Positions 35,368 through 44,241 of a stretch of DNA of 64,000 bases are shown here, one piece after another. This stretch comes from a bacterium (GTDB lineage: Bacteria; Actinomycetota; Acidimicrobiia; Spongiisociales; ZC4RG35). The stretch is from contig JAPPLW010000082.1 of assembly GCA_028819345.1 (NCBI GenBank), positions 23,100 to 87,099 on the forward strand, in the 5' to 3' direction. A model generated the notes under the pieces. The model did not search any database. It was not told where the DNA came from and saw nothing but the letters and a program-made list of their open reading frames with translations. Each line of letters opens with the position of its first letter. Within the stretch, counting starts at the first letter, position 1. Both the position numbers and the translations under genes were made by a program.

Positions 35368-36138
35368 GTGAAACTCACCGACCGGGTCTATGTGGTGACG
35401 GGTGCAGGGGGAGGGATCGGGCGCGGCGCCACCCGGGCCCTGCTGGAGGACGGAGCGCGGGGAGTGACGATGGTAGACCTGGCGGCGCCGTCGGAGGCCG
35501 CCTCGGAGATTGACCCCGGCGGCGAGCGGACCCTGGCCCTCTCGGCCGACGTCACCTCCGGGGATGACGCACGGTCCGTGGTTGCGGAGACAGTGGAACG
35601 CTTCGGCCGGTTGGACGGGCTGGTCAACTGTGCGGGGGTCGTGTTCCTCGACACCGCCTGGGACGCCTCGGCGTCCGACTGGAACCGCCAGTTGGAGGTG
35701 AATGTCACCGGCTCGTTCGTGTTCGCCCGGGCGGTCGGCGGCCACCTGCGGGAGCACGGAGGCGGGGCGGTGGTGAATGTGAGTTCCAACTGCGGCAAGG
35801 CCGGCTACCCGAACATGGCCGCCTACAACGCTTCCAAGGCGGCGGTGCTGGGACTCACCCGGTCCCTCTCGATGGAGTGGGCCACAGACGCCATCAACGT
35901 CAATGCCGTGTGTCCGGGAGGGGTGGACACGCAGATGCTGGTCGGGGTGGCGGACTGGCTCTCTCCCCGCCTGGGCGTGCCGGCCGATGATCTCCTGGGA
36001 CAGATGGGACCCGCCCAACTGGGCCGGCGGATCGAACCCGTGGAGGTGGGGCGGGTGATAGCCTTTCTCCTCTCCGACGAGGCGCTGATCATCAGGGGCC
36101 AGTCGATCAGCATCGACGGCGGCGACACCCCTTACTGA
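35368..36138 (+). CDS. short-chain dehydrogenase/reductase
   Basis: 256 aa classical SDR. Cofactor motif VTGAGGGIGRGATRAL, NCAGV, catalytic NVSSNCGKAG and YxxxK in AYNASKAAVLGL, with substrate-loop region PGGVDTQMLVG. GTG 35368 is used; no ATG is in frame nearby. It is not a close copy of the preceding SDR, so the two are likely to handle different steps. Ends with DGGDTPY, 8 nt before the aldolase fusion. Confidence 0.88.
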   Translation: MKLTDRVYVVTGAGGGIGRGATRALLEDGARGVTMVDLAAPSEAASEIDPGGERTLALSADVTSGDDARSVVAETVERFGRLDGLVNCAGVVFLDTAWDASASDWNRQLEVNVTGSFVFARAVGGHLREHGGGAVVNVSSNCGKAGYPNMAAYNASKAAVLGLTRSLSMEWATDAINVNAVCPGGVDTQMLVGVADWLSPRLGVPADDLLGQMGPAQLGRRIEPVEVGRVIAFLLSDEALIIRGQSISIDGGDTPY

Positions 36139-36146
36139 GGTGAAGC

Positions 36147-38117
36147 GTGGTCAAATACCTCTGGGATGATCTAAAAGCCCCGGCGCCCTCCGACCCCCTT
36201 GCCGAGTGCGTGTACGGTTCCCGGCTGATCGGGTCCGATCCGGCCCTGGTGCTCCACGGCGGAGGCAACACCTCGGTCAAGGCGCCCTTCTCCGACATAA
36301 CCGGCCAAGAGGTGGAGACCCTGTGGGTGAAGGGATCGGGCTGGGACCTGGCCAGTATCGAGAAGGAAGGGTTCGCTCCCCTGCCCATCCAACGGCTTCG
36401 CCAACTCCTCGACCTGGACAGCCTCTCGGATGTCGAGATGATGCGGGAACTCTCGGCGGCGCGGCTCGACCCCGCCGCTCCCCAGCCGTCGGTGGAGTCC
36501 CTGCTCCATGCCCTGATCCCCCACCGGGCGGTCCTCCACAGCCACGCCGACGCGATCGTCACCCTCACCAATCTCGAGGACGGCGCCGACCGGGTGCGGG
36601 AGGTCCTGGGGGAGGGAGTCCTGATCGTGCCCTACGTGATGCCCGGCTTCGACCTGGCGCGAGAAGTCCGGGACATGTGGCCCTCCGGCGGTGACTGCTC
36701 GACCGGCATGGTGCTGATGAACCACGGACTCTTCACCTACGGGGACACCACCCGGCAGGCCTATCGCCGCCATCTGGACCTGATCAACCGGGCCGCCCGG
36801 TGGCTGGAGAGCCACGCGCCCCACCGTCCTGCGGAGGGAGGGCCCCTGGGCCGGGTGGACCCGGTGGAACTGGCGCGGATCAGAACAGAGATCTCCCGGG
36901 CGGCGGGCCGTCCCATGATCTCGGTGCGCCACGCCACCGCCGAGGTGGCCCGCTTCGTCGGCCGAGCGGACCTCTCCTCGGTGGCGACCCGCGGGCCGCT
37001 CACCCCCGACCACGTCATCCGGACCAAGCGCATCCCCATGGTGGGCCGGGACGTGACCGGCTACGCCGACCAATACCGGCTCTACTACCAGCGCAACCTC
37101 CACCGAGCCCGGGGAGAGACCACCATGCTGGACCCCGCTCCCCGGGTGGTGTTGGATCCCGAGATCGGGATGCTGGCGGTGGGCGCCACCACCTCGGACT
37201 CACGGATCGCTTCCGACATCTACCGCCATACCATGCCGGTGCTCACCAGGGCCGAGGACCACCTGGGGGGCTACGCGGCCCTCCCCGAAGGAGACCTCTT
37301 CGAAGTGGAGTACTGGGAGTTGGAGCAGGCCAAGCTCCGAAGGCGCGGCGCCTCCCCCGAACTCACCGGGATGGCGGCGCTGGTGACCGGAGCGGCGTCG
37401 GGCATCGGGCGGGCCTGCGCGGAGGAGTTGATGAAGCGGGGAGCGGCGGTCACCGGCCTGGACCTCTCCCCCAGCGTGGTCGACTCCTTCGACTCGCCCG
37501 CCTGGCTGGGGGTCCCCTGCGACGTGACCGACCCGGCCGCCCAGACCCAAGCGGTGGAGAGAGCCGTGGAGCGCTACGGCGGGATCGACATCGTGGTGGT
37601 GTGCGCCGGGATTTTCGGCGGAGTCTCCCCGATCGCCGAACTGGACGCCTCCGAGTGGCGGAGCGTGATGGCGGTCAACGTCGACGCGGCGGCCGACCTG
37701 CTGTCGAGGGTCCACCCGTTCCTTGGCCTCTCTCCGGCCGGGGGAAGGGTGGTGGTGGTCTCCACCAGAAACGTCCCCGCGCCCGGGCCGGGAGCGGCGG
37801 CCTACTCGGCATCCAAGGCGGCCCTCACCCAGTTGGCGCGCGTGGCCGCCCTGGAGTGGGCCTCCGACGGAATCCGGGTCAACATCGTCAATCCCGACGC
37901 GGTGTTCGACACCGGAATCTGGAACGAGGAACTGCTGGCCACCCGCGCCGCCCATTACGGCATCGACGTGGAGTCCTACAAGCGCCGGAACCTGCTGGGG
38001 ACCCCGGTCACCTCCGCCCAGGTGGCCGCGGTGGTCGCCGAATTGGTGAGTGACCGCTTCTCGGCCACCACCGGCGCGCAGATACCGATCGACGGTGGCA
38101 ATGAAAGGGTGGTTTGA
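36147..38117 (+). CDS. class II aldolase fused to short-chain dehydrogenase
   Basis: 656-aa bifunctional protein of the type known for rhamnulose-1-phosphate aldolase/lactaldehyde dehydrogenase. Aldolase half: LHGGGNTSVKAPF, zinc ligands HSHADAIV and MNHGLFTYG, and a catalytic Glu in SVESLLHAL. SDR half from about residue 405: VTGAASGIGRACAEEL, VCAGIFGG, YSASKAALTQ. The aldolase would release DHAP and the SDR would oxidise or reduce the aldehyde product. No rhamnose isomerase or kinase lies nearby; the adjacent mtnA points to a ribulose-1-phosphate-type substrate instead. GTG start. Confidence 0.88.
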   Translation: MVKYLWDDLKAPAPSDPLAECVYGSRLIGSDPALVLHGGGNTSVKAPFSDITGQEVETLWVKGSGWDLASIEKEGFAPLPIQRLRQLLDLDSLSDVEMMRELSAARLDPAAPQPSVESLLHALIPHRAVLHSHADAIVTLTNLEDGADRVREVLGEGVLIVPYVMPGFDLAREVRDMWPSGGDCSTGMVLMNHGLFTYGDTTRQAYRRHLDLINRAARWLESHAPHRPAEGGPLGRVDPVELARIRTEISRAAGRPMISVRHATAEVARFVGRADLSSVATRGPLTPDHVIRTKRIPMVGRDVTGYADQYRLYYQRNLHRARGETTMLDPAPRVVLDPEIGMLAVGATTSDSRIASDIYRHTMPVLTRAEDHLGGYAALPEGDLFEVEYWELEQAKLRRRGASPELTGMAALVTGAASGIGRACAEELMKRGAAVTGLDLSPSVVDSFDSPAWLGVPCDVTDPAAQTQAVERAVERYGGIDIVVVCAGIFGGVSPIAELDASEWRSVMAVNVDAAADLLSRVHPFLGLSPAGGRVVVVSTRNVPAPGPGAAAYSASKAALTQLARVAALEWASDGIRVNIVNPDAVFDTGIWNEELLATRAAHYGIDVESYKRRNLLGTPVTSAQVAAVVAELVSDRFSATTGAQIPIDGGNERVV

Positions 38118-38120
38118 ACC

Positions 38121-38852
38121 ATGCATCTTCCTGTTTTGAATGTGGCGGCGTCGGACATCCCCGAGCGGATGCTGGTGGTGGGCGATCCCGACCGAGCCCT
38201 CCGGGTGGCCGCCCGGTTCGAGGACCGGGTCGAGATCGGGCGCTTCCGCGAATACGTGACCCTGGCGGGCAGGCACCGGGGAGTCGAGGTGGGGGTGGTG
38301 TCCCACGGGGTGGGCGCCGCAGGCGCGGCGGTCTGCTTCGATGAGCTCCTCCAGGCGGGTGTCCGGCGGGTGATCCGGGCCGGGAGTTGCGGAGGCATGC
38401 AGGATGACGTCCTCGACGGTCACCTGGTAATCGTCACCGCTGCGGTGCGCAACGATGGACTCACCTCCGAGTTGGTGCCGGAGGGTTATCCCGCCGCCGC
38501 CTCACCCGACATCGTGGCCGCACTCCGCCGGGCGGCGCAGGGGAGCGAGAACATCCACGAGGGCGTCGCCCTCACCAACGCGGTGTTCTACAGCAATGAG
38601 ATCATGGGCTCCAACCTGGGTTTGTGGCAGAAGGCCGGAGTGAAAGCGGTGGAGATGGAGTGCGCGGCGCTGTTCGTCATGGCCGGCCTGGCGGGACGGG
38701 AATGCGGAGCAATCCTCACGGTGGACGGGAACCCGCTGGTGGAACGGGACGAGGAGATGACCGGCTACGACCCCCACCGCGGGGTGGTGAGGGAAGCGGT
38801 GGGCCGGATGATCGGGATTGCGCTCGACGCCCTGGTGGCCGACCCTCCCTGA
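38121..38852 (+). CDS. NP-I family nucleoside phosphorylase
   Basis: 243 aa. Family motifs: VVGDPDRALRVAARFED (phosphate loop), GVGAAGAAVCFDELLQAGV, IRAGSCGGM and the ribose-binding AVEMECAALFVMAGL. The base-site segment TVDGNPLVERDEEM, with an Asp, fits purine-type relatives as well as uridine phosphorylase-like ones. It would split the deaminated nucleoside into base and (5'-modified) ribose 1-phosphate, the substrate of MtnA. Last gene of the rightward operon, 3 nt after the aldolase fusion. Confidence 0.87.
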   Translation: MHLPVLNVAASDIPERMLVVGDPDRALRVAARFEDRVEIGRFREYVTLAGRHRGVEVGVVSHGVGAAGAAVCFDELLQAGVRRVIRAGSCGGMQDDVLDGHLVIVTAAVRNDGLTSELVPEGYPAAASPDIVAALRRAAQGSENIHEGVALTNAVFYSNEIMGSNLGLWQKAGVKAVEMECAALFVMAGLAGRECGAILTVDGNPLVERDEEMTGYDPHRGVVREAVGRMIGIALDALVADPP

Positions 38853-38866
38853 CCCGAAGGACCGAG

Positions 38867-39502
38867 TTACCCGACGCCGTCGGAGTTGGACTGGTGGTAG
38901 CCCAGGATCAGCAACTCGGTGGCGACATCCACCCTGCGGAGAGTCGTTCCCGCCGGTGCGTGGAGAACCACGGGGGCGAAGTTGAGAATGGAGGTCACCC
39001 CCAACTTCACCAGCAGGTCGACCGCCCCCTGGGCGGCGGGAGCGGGAGTGGCGATCACACCGATCGACACCCCCTGGGAGCGGACATCCTCGGTCAGGCT
39101 GTCGGGGTGGCGGATGACCAGGTCCCCCACACTCTCTCCGATCTTCCCGGGATCGGTGTCATACACCCCCGCCAGGATCAGCCCTCGACTGGCGAATCCC
39201 TGGTAGTGGGCCAGAGCCATCCCGAGGTTTCCCATCCCCACTATGACAATGGTCAGAGGAACGTCGAGGCCCAGGGCGGCGCCGATTTGGGATGCCACCG
39301 ACTGGATGTCGTACCCCACCCCCCGGCGGCCCTCGCATTCCAGGTACCAGAAGTCCTTCCGCACCTTGGCCGCATTTATGCTGAGGGCCGTTGCGATCTC
39401 CCCGGACGACACCGTCTCCTGGTCGACGGGGAGTTGGTCCAGACACCTCAGGTAAAGGGGCAACCGCGAGACCGTGGCGTGGGGTATAGCCGGTCTAGCC
39501 AT
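38867..39502 (-). CDS. rex: redox-sensing transcriptional repressor Rex
   Basis: 211 aa. N-terminal winged helix (IPHATVSRLPLYLRCLDQL, SSGEIATALSINAAKVRKDF) followed by an NAD(H)-binding Rossmann domain (IVGMGNLGMALAHYQGF, GVYDTDPGKIGE) and the domain-swap C-terminal helix. Rex represses respiratory and fermentation genes at high NAD+ and is released by NADH. No obvious TTGTGA-type operator was seen by eye at the respiratory cluster in this window. ATG 39502 is supported by TAGGAT 7 nt upstream. Convergent with the phosphorylase gene. Confidence 0.93.
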   Translation of the reverse strand: MARPAIPHATVSRLPLYLRCLDQLPVDQETVSSGEIATALSINAAKVRKDFWYLECEGRRGVGYDIQSVASQIGAALGLDVPLTIVIVGMGNLGMALAHYQGFASRGLILAGVYDTDPGKIGESVGDLVIRHPDSLTEDVRSQGVSIGVIATPAPAAQGAVDLLVKLGVTSILNFAPVVLHAPAGTTLRRVDVATELLILGYHQSNSDGVG

Positions 39503-39509
39503 CCCCGAA

Positions 39510-39515
39510 ATCCTA
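39510..39515 (-). promoter_or_regulatory. putative -10 hexamer, leaderless promoter of rex
   Basis: TAGGAT on the minus strand lies 7 nt before the rex ATG. Confidence 0.35.
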
Positions 39516-39642
39516 CACCTGGCCGCCCCGCCGGGATCCCGCCCCTCCGTTCGCCCCGGGCGCACGCAACCTTGGGAGGAGATGGGATGGACTCCGACCC
39601 CCGCGGCGGGAGGAGCCCAGGTGACGGCTATCTTTTGAGATG

Positions 39643-40881
39643 ATGAACGGCGCTGACGTGTTGGTGGTTGGCGGCGGCCCGGCCGGGTCGGCCGCCGCCT
39701 ACTGGCTGGCTCGGGACGGCCACGCGGTAACCGTGGTGGAGCGCAAGTCCTTTCCCCGCGACAAGACCTGCGGCGACGGTTTGACGCCGCGGGCCGTTTA
39801 CCAACTCGACGAGATGGGATTCGACTTCTCGGCGCCGGGGTTTCACCGCGTGACGGGATTGCGCTCCTATGCCGGCGACAAGCTGATGCTGGAGATGTCC
39901 TGGCCCGATCACTCCCGGTTTCCCGACTGGGGGGGAGTGATCCGCCGCAGTGAACTCGACCAGCAGGTGGCCGACCTGGCCCGCGGCCAGGGGGTGAGCG
40001 TCCTGGAAAATACCGAGGCCCGCCCGTTGGTGGACAACGGGGCGTTGGAGGGGGTGGAACTGCGCTCCAACGGGTCGGTGGAGACGGTCAGACCGAGGGT
40101 GGTGATCGTGGCCGACGGGGCCCTCAACCGGTTCGGGCGTCATCTGGGGGTAACCCGCCGGAAGGACTACCCCCTGGGATTGGCGGCCCGCGGCTATTAC
40201 CGCAGCCCCCGCTCGTCCGATCCGTTCCTGGAGAGCCAACTGGACATCCGCGACCGCGCGGGAGCCACCATGCCCGGCTACGGCTGGGTGTTTCCCCTGG
40301 GTGACGGGACGGTCAATGTGGGAGTCGGACTCCTCTCCACGTTCAAGCGGTGGAAGCAGACCAACACCACCAGGATGATGGCGGACTGGGTCAACGCCGC
40401 CCCCGGGTACTGGGGACTCTCCGAGGAGACCCGGCTCACCGATCCGGTGGGCGGCGCACTGCAGATGTCGTTCTCCCGTTCACCGCTGGCCGGGCCCAAC
40501 TGGCTGGTGATAGGAGACGCAGCGGCTGCGATCAACCCTTGGAACGGAGAGGGCATCGCCTACGCCTACGAGACAGGACGCATCGCCGCGGAACTGGCCG
40601 GACAGGCGGTTGCCAACGGGGGCTCCGATGCCCTGTCGCGATACCCCGGTCAACTGCACCGGGAGTACGGCCTCTACTACCGCACGGCGCGCATCTTCGT
40701 GAAGTTGATCGGACGCCCGGCGGTGATGCGGACCCTCGCCCACACGGGCTTGCGCAACCGTCCCCTCATGGAGTGGACCCTGAAAGTGATGGCGAACCTC
40801 CTGGAAGAGGATGAAAGAGGCATCGGCGAGGAGGTGTTCCGGGCCTTGCAGAGGCTGGCCCGCGCCGTACCGGTGGCCTGA
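39643..40881 (+). CDS. FAD-dependent geranylgeranyl/menaquinone reductase family protein
   Basis: 412 aa flavoprotein. N-terminal dinucleotide fold VLVVGGGPAGSAAAYWLA, then RKSFPRDKTCGDGLTPRAV typical of geranylgeranyl reductases, mid motif VVIVADGALNRFGRHLG and the second FAD motif WLVIGDAAAAINPWNGEGIA. The actinobacterial member MenJ saturates one isoprene unit of menaquinone, which would fit the menaquinol-type bc complex here; archaeal-type lipid reductases are the alternative. ATG 39643 is supported by TATCTT 8 nt upstream; ATG 39640 directly precedes it. Confidence 0.85.
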   Translation: MNGADVLVVGGGPAGSAAAYWLARDGHAVTVVERKSFPRDKTCGDGLTPRAVYQLDEMGFDFSAPGFHRVTGLRSYAGDKLMLEMSWPDHSRFPDWGGVIRRSELDQQVADLARGQGVSVLENTEARPLVDNGALEGVELRSNGSVETVRPRVVIVADGALNRFGRHLGVTRRKDYPLGLAARGYYRSPRSSDPFLESQLDIRDRAGATMPGYGWVFPLGDGTVNVGVGLLSTFKRWKQTNTTRMMADWVNAAPGYWGLSEETRLTDPVGGALQMSFSRSPLAGPNWLVIGDAAAAINPWNGEGIAYAYETGRIAAELAGQAVANGGSDALSRYPGQLHREYGLYYRTARIFVKLIGRPAVMRTLAHTGLRNRPLMEWTLKVMANLLEEDERGIGEEVFRALQRLARAVPVA

Positions 40882-41022
40882 AAGAGGCCTTTTCGGGACT
40901 TGACGCCAGCCAGGCCCGTTAACATGCATGCTGGTGGTTCGAGGCGACTCAAGGCGCCGGCTCATCGGGTAGTTGCTGCAGAACCCCTGTTTGACAAGTC
41001 GTCGGAAGGGCATTGAGTAACA

Positions 41023-41568
41023 ATGGCAAGAAAGTACCGGTTGGAACCCGAAGGCGAAGGTCTCTACCGGGTGATCGCTGCGAGAGACTTCAAGACCTCC
41101 CGGGGCCAGAGTCCGGAAGTCAAAGAAGGTGACCGGGGAGGACTGGTATCCGGACCCTACAACCTGTCCCAGCGGGGACGGTGCTGGATCGAGGAGGGCG
41201 CCAAGGTGATCGACCAGGCCAAGGTGTTGAAGGACGGCTTGGTGATGGAGAACGCCACCGTGAGCGGCCAGGCCGTGGTTACGGACCTGTCCTGGGTGGC
41301 GGGCTCCGCCCAGGTGCAGGACAACGCTCAGATCCAGGAGGGCGGAGCGGTGCTCGACCAGGCCATAGTGCGGGACGGGGCCACGGTGAGGTCGGCAGGG
41401 ATAGTGGGCGGACAGGCTGTGGTGGAACACCGGGCGAAGGTGGAGGACGGCGCCATGGTGGGAGACAAGACCCAGGTGGGAGGAAACGCCGTGATCAGCG
41501 GCAAGGAGACCGTGGTCACCGGCGACCGCTACATCATCAAAGGCATCACCAAGACCGAAACCGCATAG
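41023..41568 (+). CDS. beta-helix repeat protein (hexapeptide-like, YdcK-like)
   Basis: 181 aa. After a 60-residue N-terminal part (YRLEPEGEGLYRVIAARDF), residues about 60-165 are short repeats of the form A-x-V-x-D/G-x-A: EGAKVIDQAKVLKDG, ENATVSGQAVV, GSAQVQDNAQI, DGATVRSAGIVGG, DGAMVGDKTQVGG. This is the pattern of left-handed parallel beta-helices (YdcK, polymer-forming cytoskeletal-like). No catalytic motif for acyl transfer is seen; a structural or binding role is likely. Monocistronic. TTGACA at 40991-40996 could be its -35. Confidence 0.75.
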   Translation: MARKYRLEPEGEGLYRVIAARDFKTSRGQSPEVKEGDRGGLVSGPYNLSQRGRCWIEEGAKVIDQAKVLKDGLVMENATVSGQAVVTDLSWVAGSAQVQDNAQIQEGGAVLDQAIVRDGATVRSAGIVGGQAVVEHRAKVEDGAMVGDKTQVGGNAVISGKETVVTGDRYIIKGITKTETA

Positions 41569-41932
41569 AGGAGCGAGGCCCAGGAAGACTCGATCCCCTG
41601 AGCCTGAAACCCATCCTCGTCACCGGTCCCGGCAGAAAGTCGCGAAAAACCCCCTTTCGGGCCCACCCCCGCCTCCACCGCGCCGTGAGTCTGGGAAGGT
41701 TCAGCCCAGCCGAGAGCAGGGCTTGGATTCCTCAGACCGGATGATCCCTTGCGCGGCCCGTGTGACGTCCAACGGACCGGTTCGGTGCTTGGCTCCTACC
41801 ACTATGAAACATCCGTGCGACAAAACTCGAACCTCCGGCAGGGTTTTTTTGACAATCCTGCGACAAACCCGACGCCAGGCGTCGAAACCACGCCGCGCCG
41901 GGACATCTCGGGGGCGCCCTCCAGCGTAAGGC
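41569..41932. other. 364-bp gap without a gene
   Basis: No coding frame with plausible composition was found on either strand. It holds one weak hairpin followed by seven T residues (41829-41850, AACCT...GGGTTTTTTT) that could end rightward transcripts. Confidence 0.4.
41829..41850 (+). terminator. weak intrinsic terminator candidate
   Basis: A 5-bp stem (AACCT with GGGTT, one wobble pair) and a loop of about 6 nt are followed by a T-run, which is rare in this GC-rich window. It lies 260 nt after the beta-helix gene. Confidence 0.3.
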
Positions 41933-43345
41933 TCACCCGGCCGGCAGGAGGTCGGGGGGATGGCGCTCGTGCCAGTCGGTGAGCGACTGGTAGGCGCGTG
42001 CCGCTGCCAGTATGGCGTTCTCCTCGTAAGCCCGGCCCATGAACTTGATCCCGGTGGGCAGGCCCTCTGCGGAGAAACCGCTCGGCACCGAGACGGCGGG
42101 AAGGCCGGCCACGTTCCCGAGCGACATCATCGTGTCCTTCCCGGCGTGCAGGGTGGCGCTGCGGAATCCCTGGTTGACCGGCGTGGGGACCCCGGAACGG
42201 GTGGGCGCCACCAGCGCGTCGAAGGGGGACATCACCTCCTCGGCGTTCTCCGCCACCAGCCTTCTCAGGCGCAAGGCGTTTATGTAGTCCTTGGCCAGCA
42301 CCGTCACCCGGGGATAGGCGCCGAACCGGTCTTCAGGGGCGGTCAGTTCCGCCAACTTCCCGCTGTCCACGATCTCCTCGAAGGCGCTTGCGGCCTCGGC
42401 GAACAGGATGACCTGGAGGATCTCCTCGTGCGGCAGGTCGGAGAACCTCATCTCCTCGATGTCCGCCACCTCTGCCAGCACGTCGAGAGCCCGCTCGAAG
42501 TTGGTACGGGTCGGCTCGTCCACGTGGTCAGTCACGTTCTCCATCACCCCGAACCGGAAACGGCGCGACCCGACGTCGGAGTCGTCGTAGGCGAAGCTGC
42601 GGCGGGTGGTGGTCGGGTCCTTCGGGTCCCGCCCGGAGATGGCCTCCAAGACCAGTCCGCAGTCATCTGCGGTGAGGCACATCGGCCCCAGCTTGTCCAG
42701 GGTCCAGGAGAGCGCCATGGCCCCGTACCGGCTCACCCGCCCGTAGGTGGGACGCAAGCCCGCCACCCCGCAGTTGCTGGAGGGCGACATGATGGAACCG
42801 CCCGTCTCCGAGCCGATCGCAAACGGAACCAGGCCCGCCCCGGTGGCCGCGCCGGACCCGGTGGACGACCCGCCGCTCCACCGATTCTTGTCCCAGGGGG
42901 TGATGCCCGGACCGGTGAAGGAGGCATTGGGTTGCCAGTAGCCGCCCCCGCCGGCCAACTCCACCATGGCCAGCTTGGCCGCCAGCACCGCGCCCGCCGC
43001 CCCCAGCCTCTCCACCACCGTGGCGTCGTAGTCGAAGACCTGGTTGCGGAAAGGAGCGGCGCCCCAGGTGGTCGGGATGCCGTCCTTGGTGGCCAGCAGG
43101 TCCTTCACCCCGTAGGGAATGCCGTGCAGCGGACCCCTGTAGCGGCCCGCTGAGATCTCCTCCTCGGCGCGTCTGGCTTCTCGGAGCGCCCGCTCGCGGG
43201 TCACCGTCACCACCGCGTTGTAATCGGGTCCCAGCCTCTCCAGGCGGTCCAGGAAGACCTCGGCCAACTCTGTCGGCGACACCTCCCGGGCCTGCACCAG
43301 TCCCCCCAGTTGGCGGATGCTCTTGAAAACCAGGCTGTCGGACAA
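41933..43345 (-). CDS. amidase-signature hydrolase (GatA/AtzE-like)
   Basis: About 470 aa. The Ser-cisSer-Lys triad is visible: lysine in PYGVKDLLATKDG, serines in RWSGGSSTGSGAATGAG and AIGSETGGSI. C-terminal segments SLGNVAGLPAVSVP and GLPTGIKFMGRAYEE are standard. Hydrolyses an amide; GatA function is unlikely because no gatB or gatC is adjacent and the preceding small gene is AtzG-like. TTG 43345, 4 nt after the upstream stop, was chosen over the longer start at 43393, which would overlap that gene. Confidence 0.85.
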   Translation of the reverse strand: MSDSLVFKSIRQLGGLVQAREVSPTELAEVFLDRLERLGPDYNAVVTVTRERALREARRAEEEISAGRYRGPLHGIPYGVKDLLATKDGIPTTWGAAPFRNQVFDYDATVVERLGAAGAVLAAKLAMVELAGGGGYWQPNASFTGPGITPWDKNRWSGGSSTGSGAATGAGLVPFAIGSETGGSIMSPSSNCGVAGLRPTYGRVSRYGAMALSWTLDKLGPMCLTADDCGLVLEAISGRDPKDPTTTRRSFAYDDSDVGSRRFRFGVMENVTDHVDEPTRTNFERALDVLAEVADIEEMRFSDLPHEEILQVILFAEAASAFEEIVDSGKLAELTAPEDRFGAYPRVTVLAKDYINALRLRRLVAENAEEVMSPFDALVAPTRSGVPTPVNQGFRSATLHAGKDTMMSLGNVAGLPAVSVPSGFSAEGLPTGIKFMGRAYEENAILAAARAYQSLTDWHERHPPDLLPAG

Positions 43346-43349
43346 GACG

Positions 43350-43559
43350 TCAGCCCTCTTCCCGGTAGGGCATGAACACCGAGAACGGCTCATCGCCGTT
43401 CTCCAGCCTGACGGCGCTCACGGCCTGCGACGCCCGGACGATGGTCTCGACCCCCGTCCGCACTCCCTCAAGTTGCTTGTGGTCCAAGCGGTCCCCGTAG
43501 AGACGCTTGACGGTGTTGAATCTCTCCTCCACATCCCGTTTGGTCGCTTCGTCGCTCAA
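43350..43559 (-). CDS. small AtzG-like partner of the amidase
   Basis: 69 aa. The segment QLEGVRTGVETIVRASQAV followed by RLENGDEPFSVFMPYRE matches the pattern of AtzG/DUF4089 and GatC-like small subunits, which bind and stabilise an amidase by wrapping its surface. TTG 43559 is chosen because GGAGG lies 6 nt upstream. The stop is 4 nt before the amidase start, so the two are co-translated. Homology is suggested by pattern and context, not proven. Confidence 0.65.
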   Translation of the reverse strand: MSDEATKRDVEERFNTVKRLYGDRLDHKQLEGVRTGVETIVRASQAVSAVRLENGDEPFSVFMPYREEG

Positions 43560-43676
43560 GATAATCCTCCGCTTGTCGCCTGGGTGAAGTCTGGCCCGAT
43601 CCGGCTCTCTCACGCCTTCACTGCCAGCCACAATAGCAAGCGGTCGACCTGGGGTCTCCCAGGGGTCGGTTGGCTT

Positions 43677-44054
43677 TTAGTCGGTGACGTAGGTGTGGGT
43701 GATCACCTCCCAGACGTGCCCGTCCTCGCAGTCGAAGTAAAAACCGCGTCCCCCGTGGTGGTGGTTGATCTTGCCGTCTTTGCGGGAGCGGGGGCCGCTT
43801 CCGAAGGGAACGCCCTCATCCTTGATCCGTCCGAGAACCGCATCGAACTCCTCGTCGGAGGCCAGGAAGGCGTAGTGGTTGGACTGGGGGTTGTCCGAGT
43901 CGTCGAAGTCAAGCGTGAAAGTGTCGTTGACCTTGACCGGGGCGAAGTGTCCCCAGGTCCCCCGGTATTCGACCCCGAAGATGCGGGCGATGAACTTGGC
44001 GGACTTCACCTTGTCGAAGGCCGGCACGATCGTGTGGTCCAGTTGCAGAGCCAT
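43677..44054 (-). CDS. VOC-family (glyoxalase-fold) protein
   Basis: 125 aa. The fold is recognisable from LDHTIVPAFDKVKSAKFIARI (fragment DKVKSAKFIARIFGV), the FTLDFDD strand, NHYAFLASDEEFDAVLGRI and GRGFYFDCEDGHVWEVITH. Metal-ligand-like His and Glu residues are present at the expected strand positions. ATG 44054 has GGAGG upstream; the open frame continues further but the fold starts here. Substrate unknown. It is read in the same direction as the AtzG-like gene, 117 bp away. Confidence 0.83.
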   Translation of the reverse strand: MALQLDHTIVPAFDKVKSAKFIARIFGVEYRGTWGHFAPVKVNDTFTLDFDDSDNPQSNHYAFLASDEEFDAVLGRIKDEGVPFGSGPRSRKDGKINHHHGGRGFYFDCEDGHVWEVITHTYVTD

Positions 44055-44241
44055 GGCGGACCTCCTCTCCTCCACCACTCTACACCCAGCCTGAACTGCC
44101 AAGGCAGGCGGGCTGACCCGATGCCTGCGCCACCCACAGCCGGCAGGTCGGGGGTCCCGGAGCCCGATACCCGGCGCCGAAGCCCGCGGGCAGGTACCAT
44201 GCCGAGAAGCGCCACTACCGACACAACGCACAGGAGAAGCC

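Noticed and set aside
38867..39502. Rex operator near the respiratory or lut operons
   Set aside because: No TTGTGA...TCACAA-like palindrome was found by eye at 18.7 kb or 3.7 kb, so no regulation is claimed.
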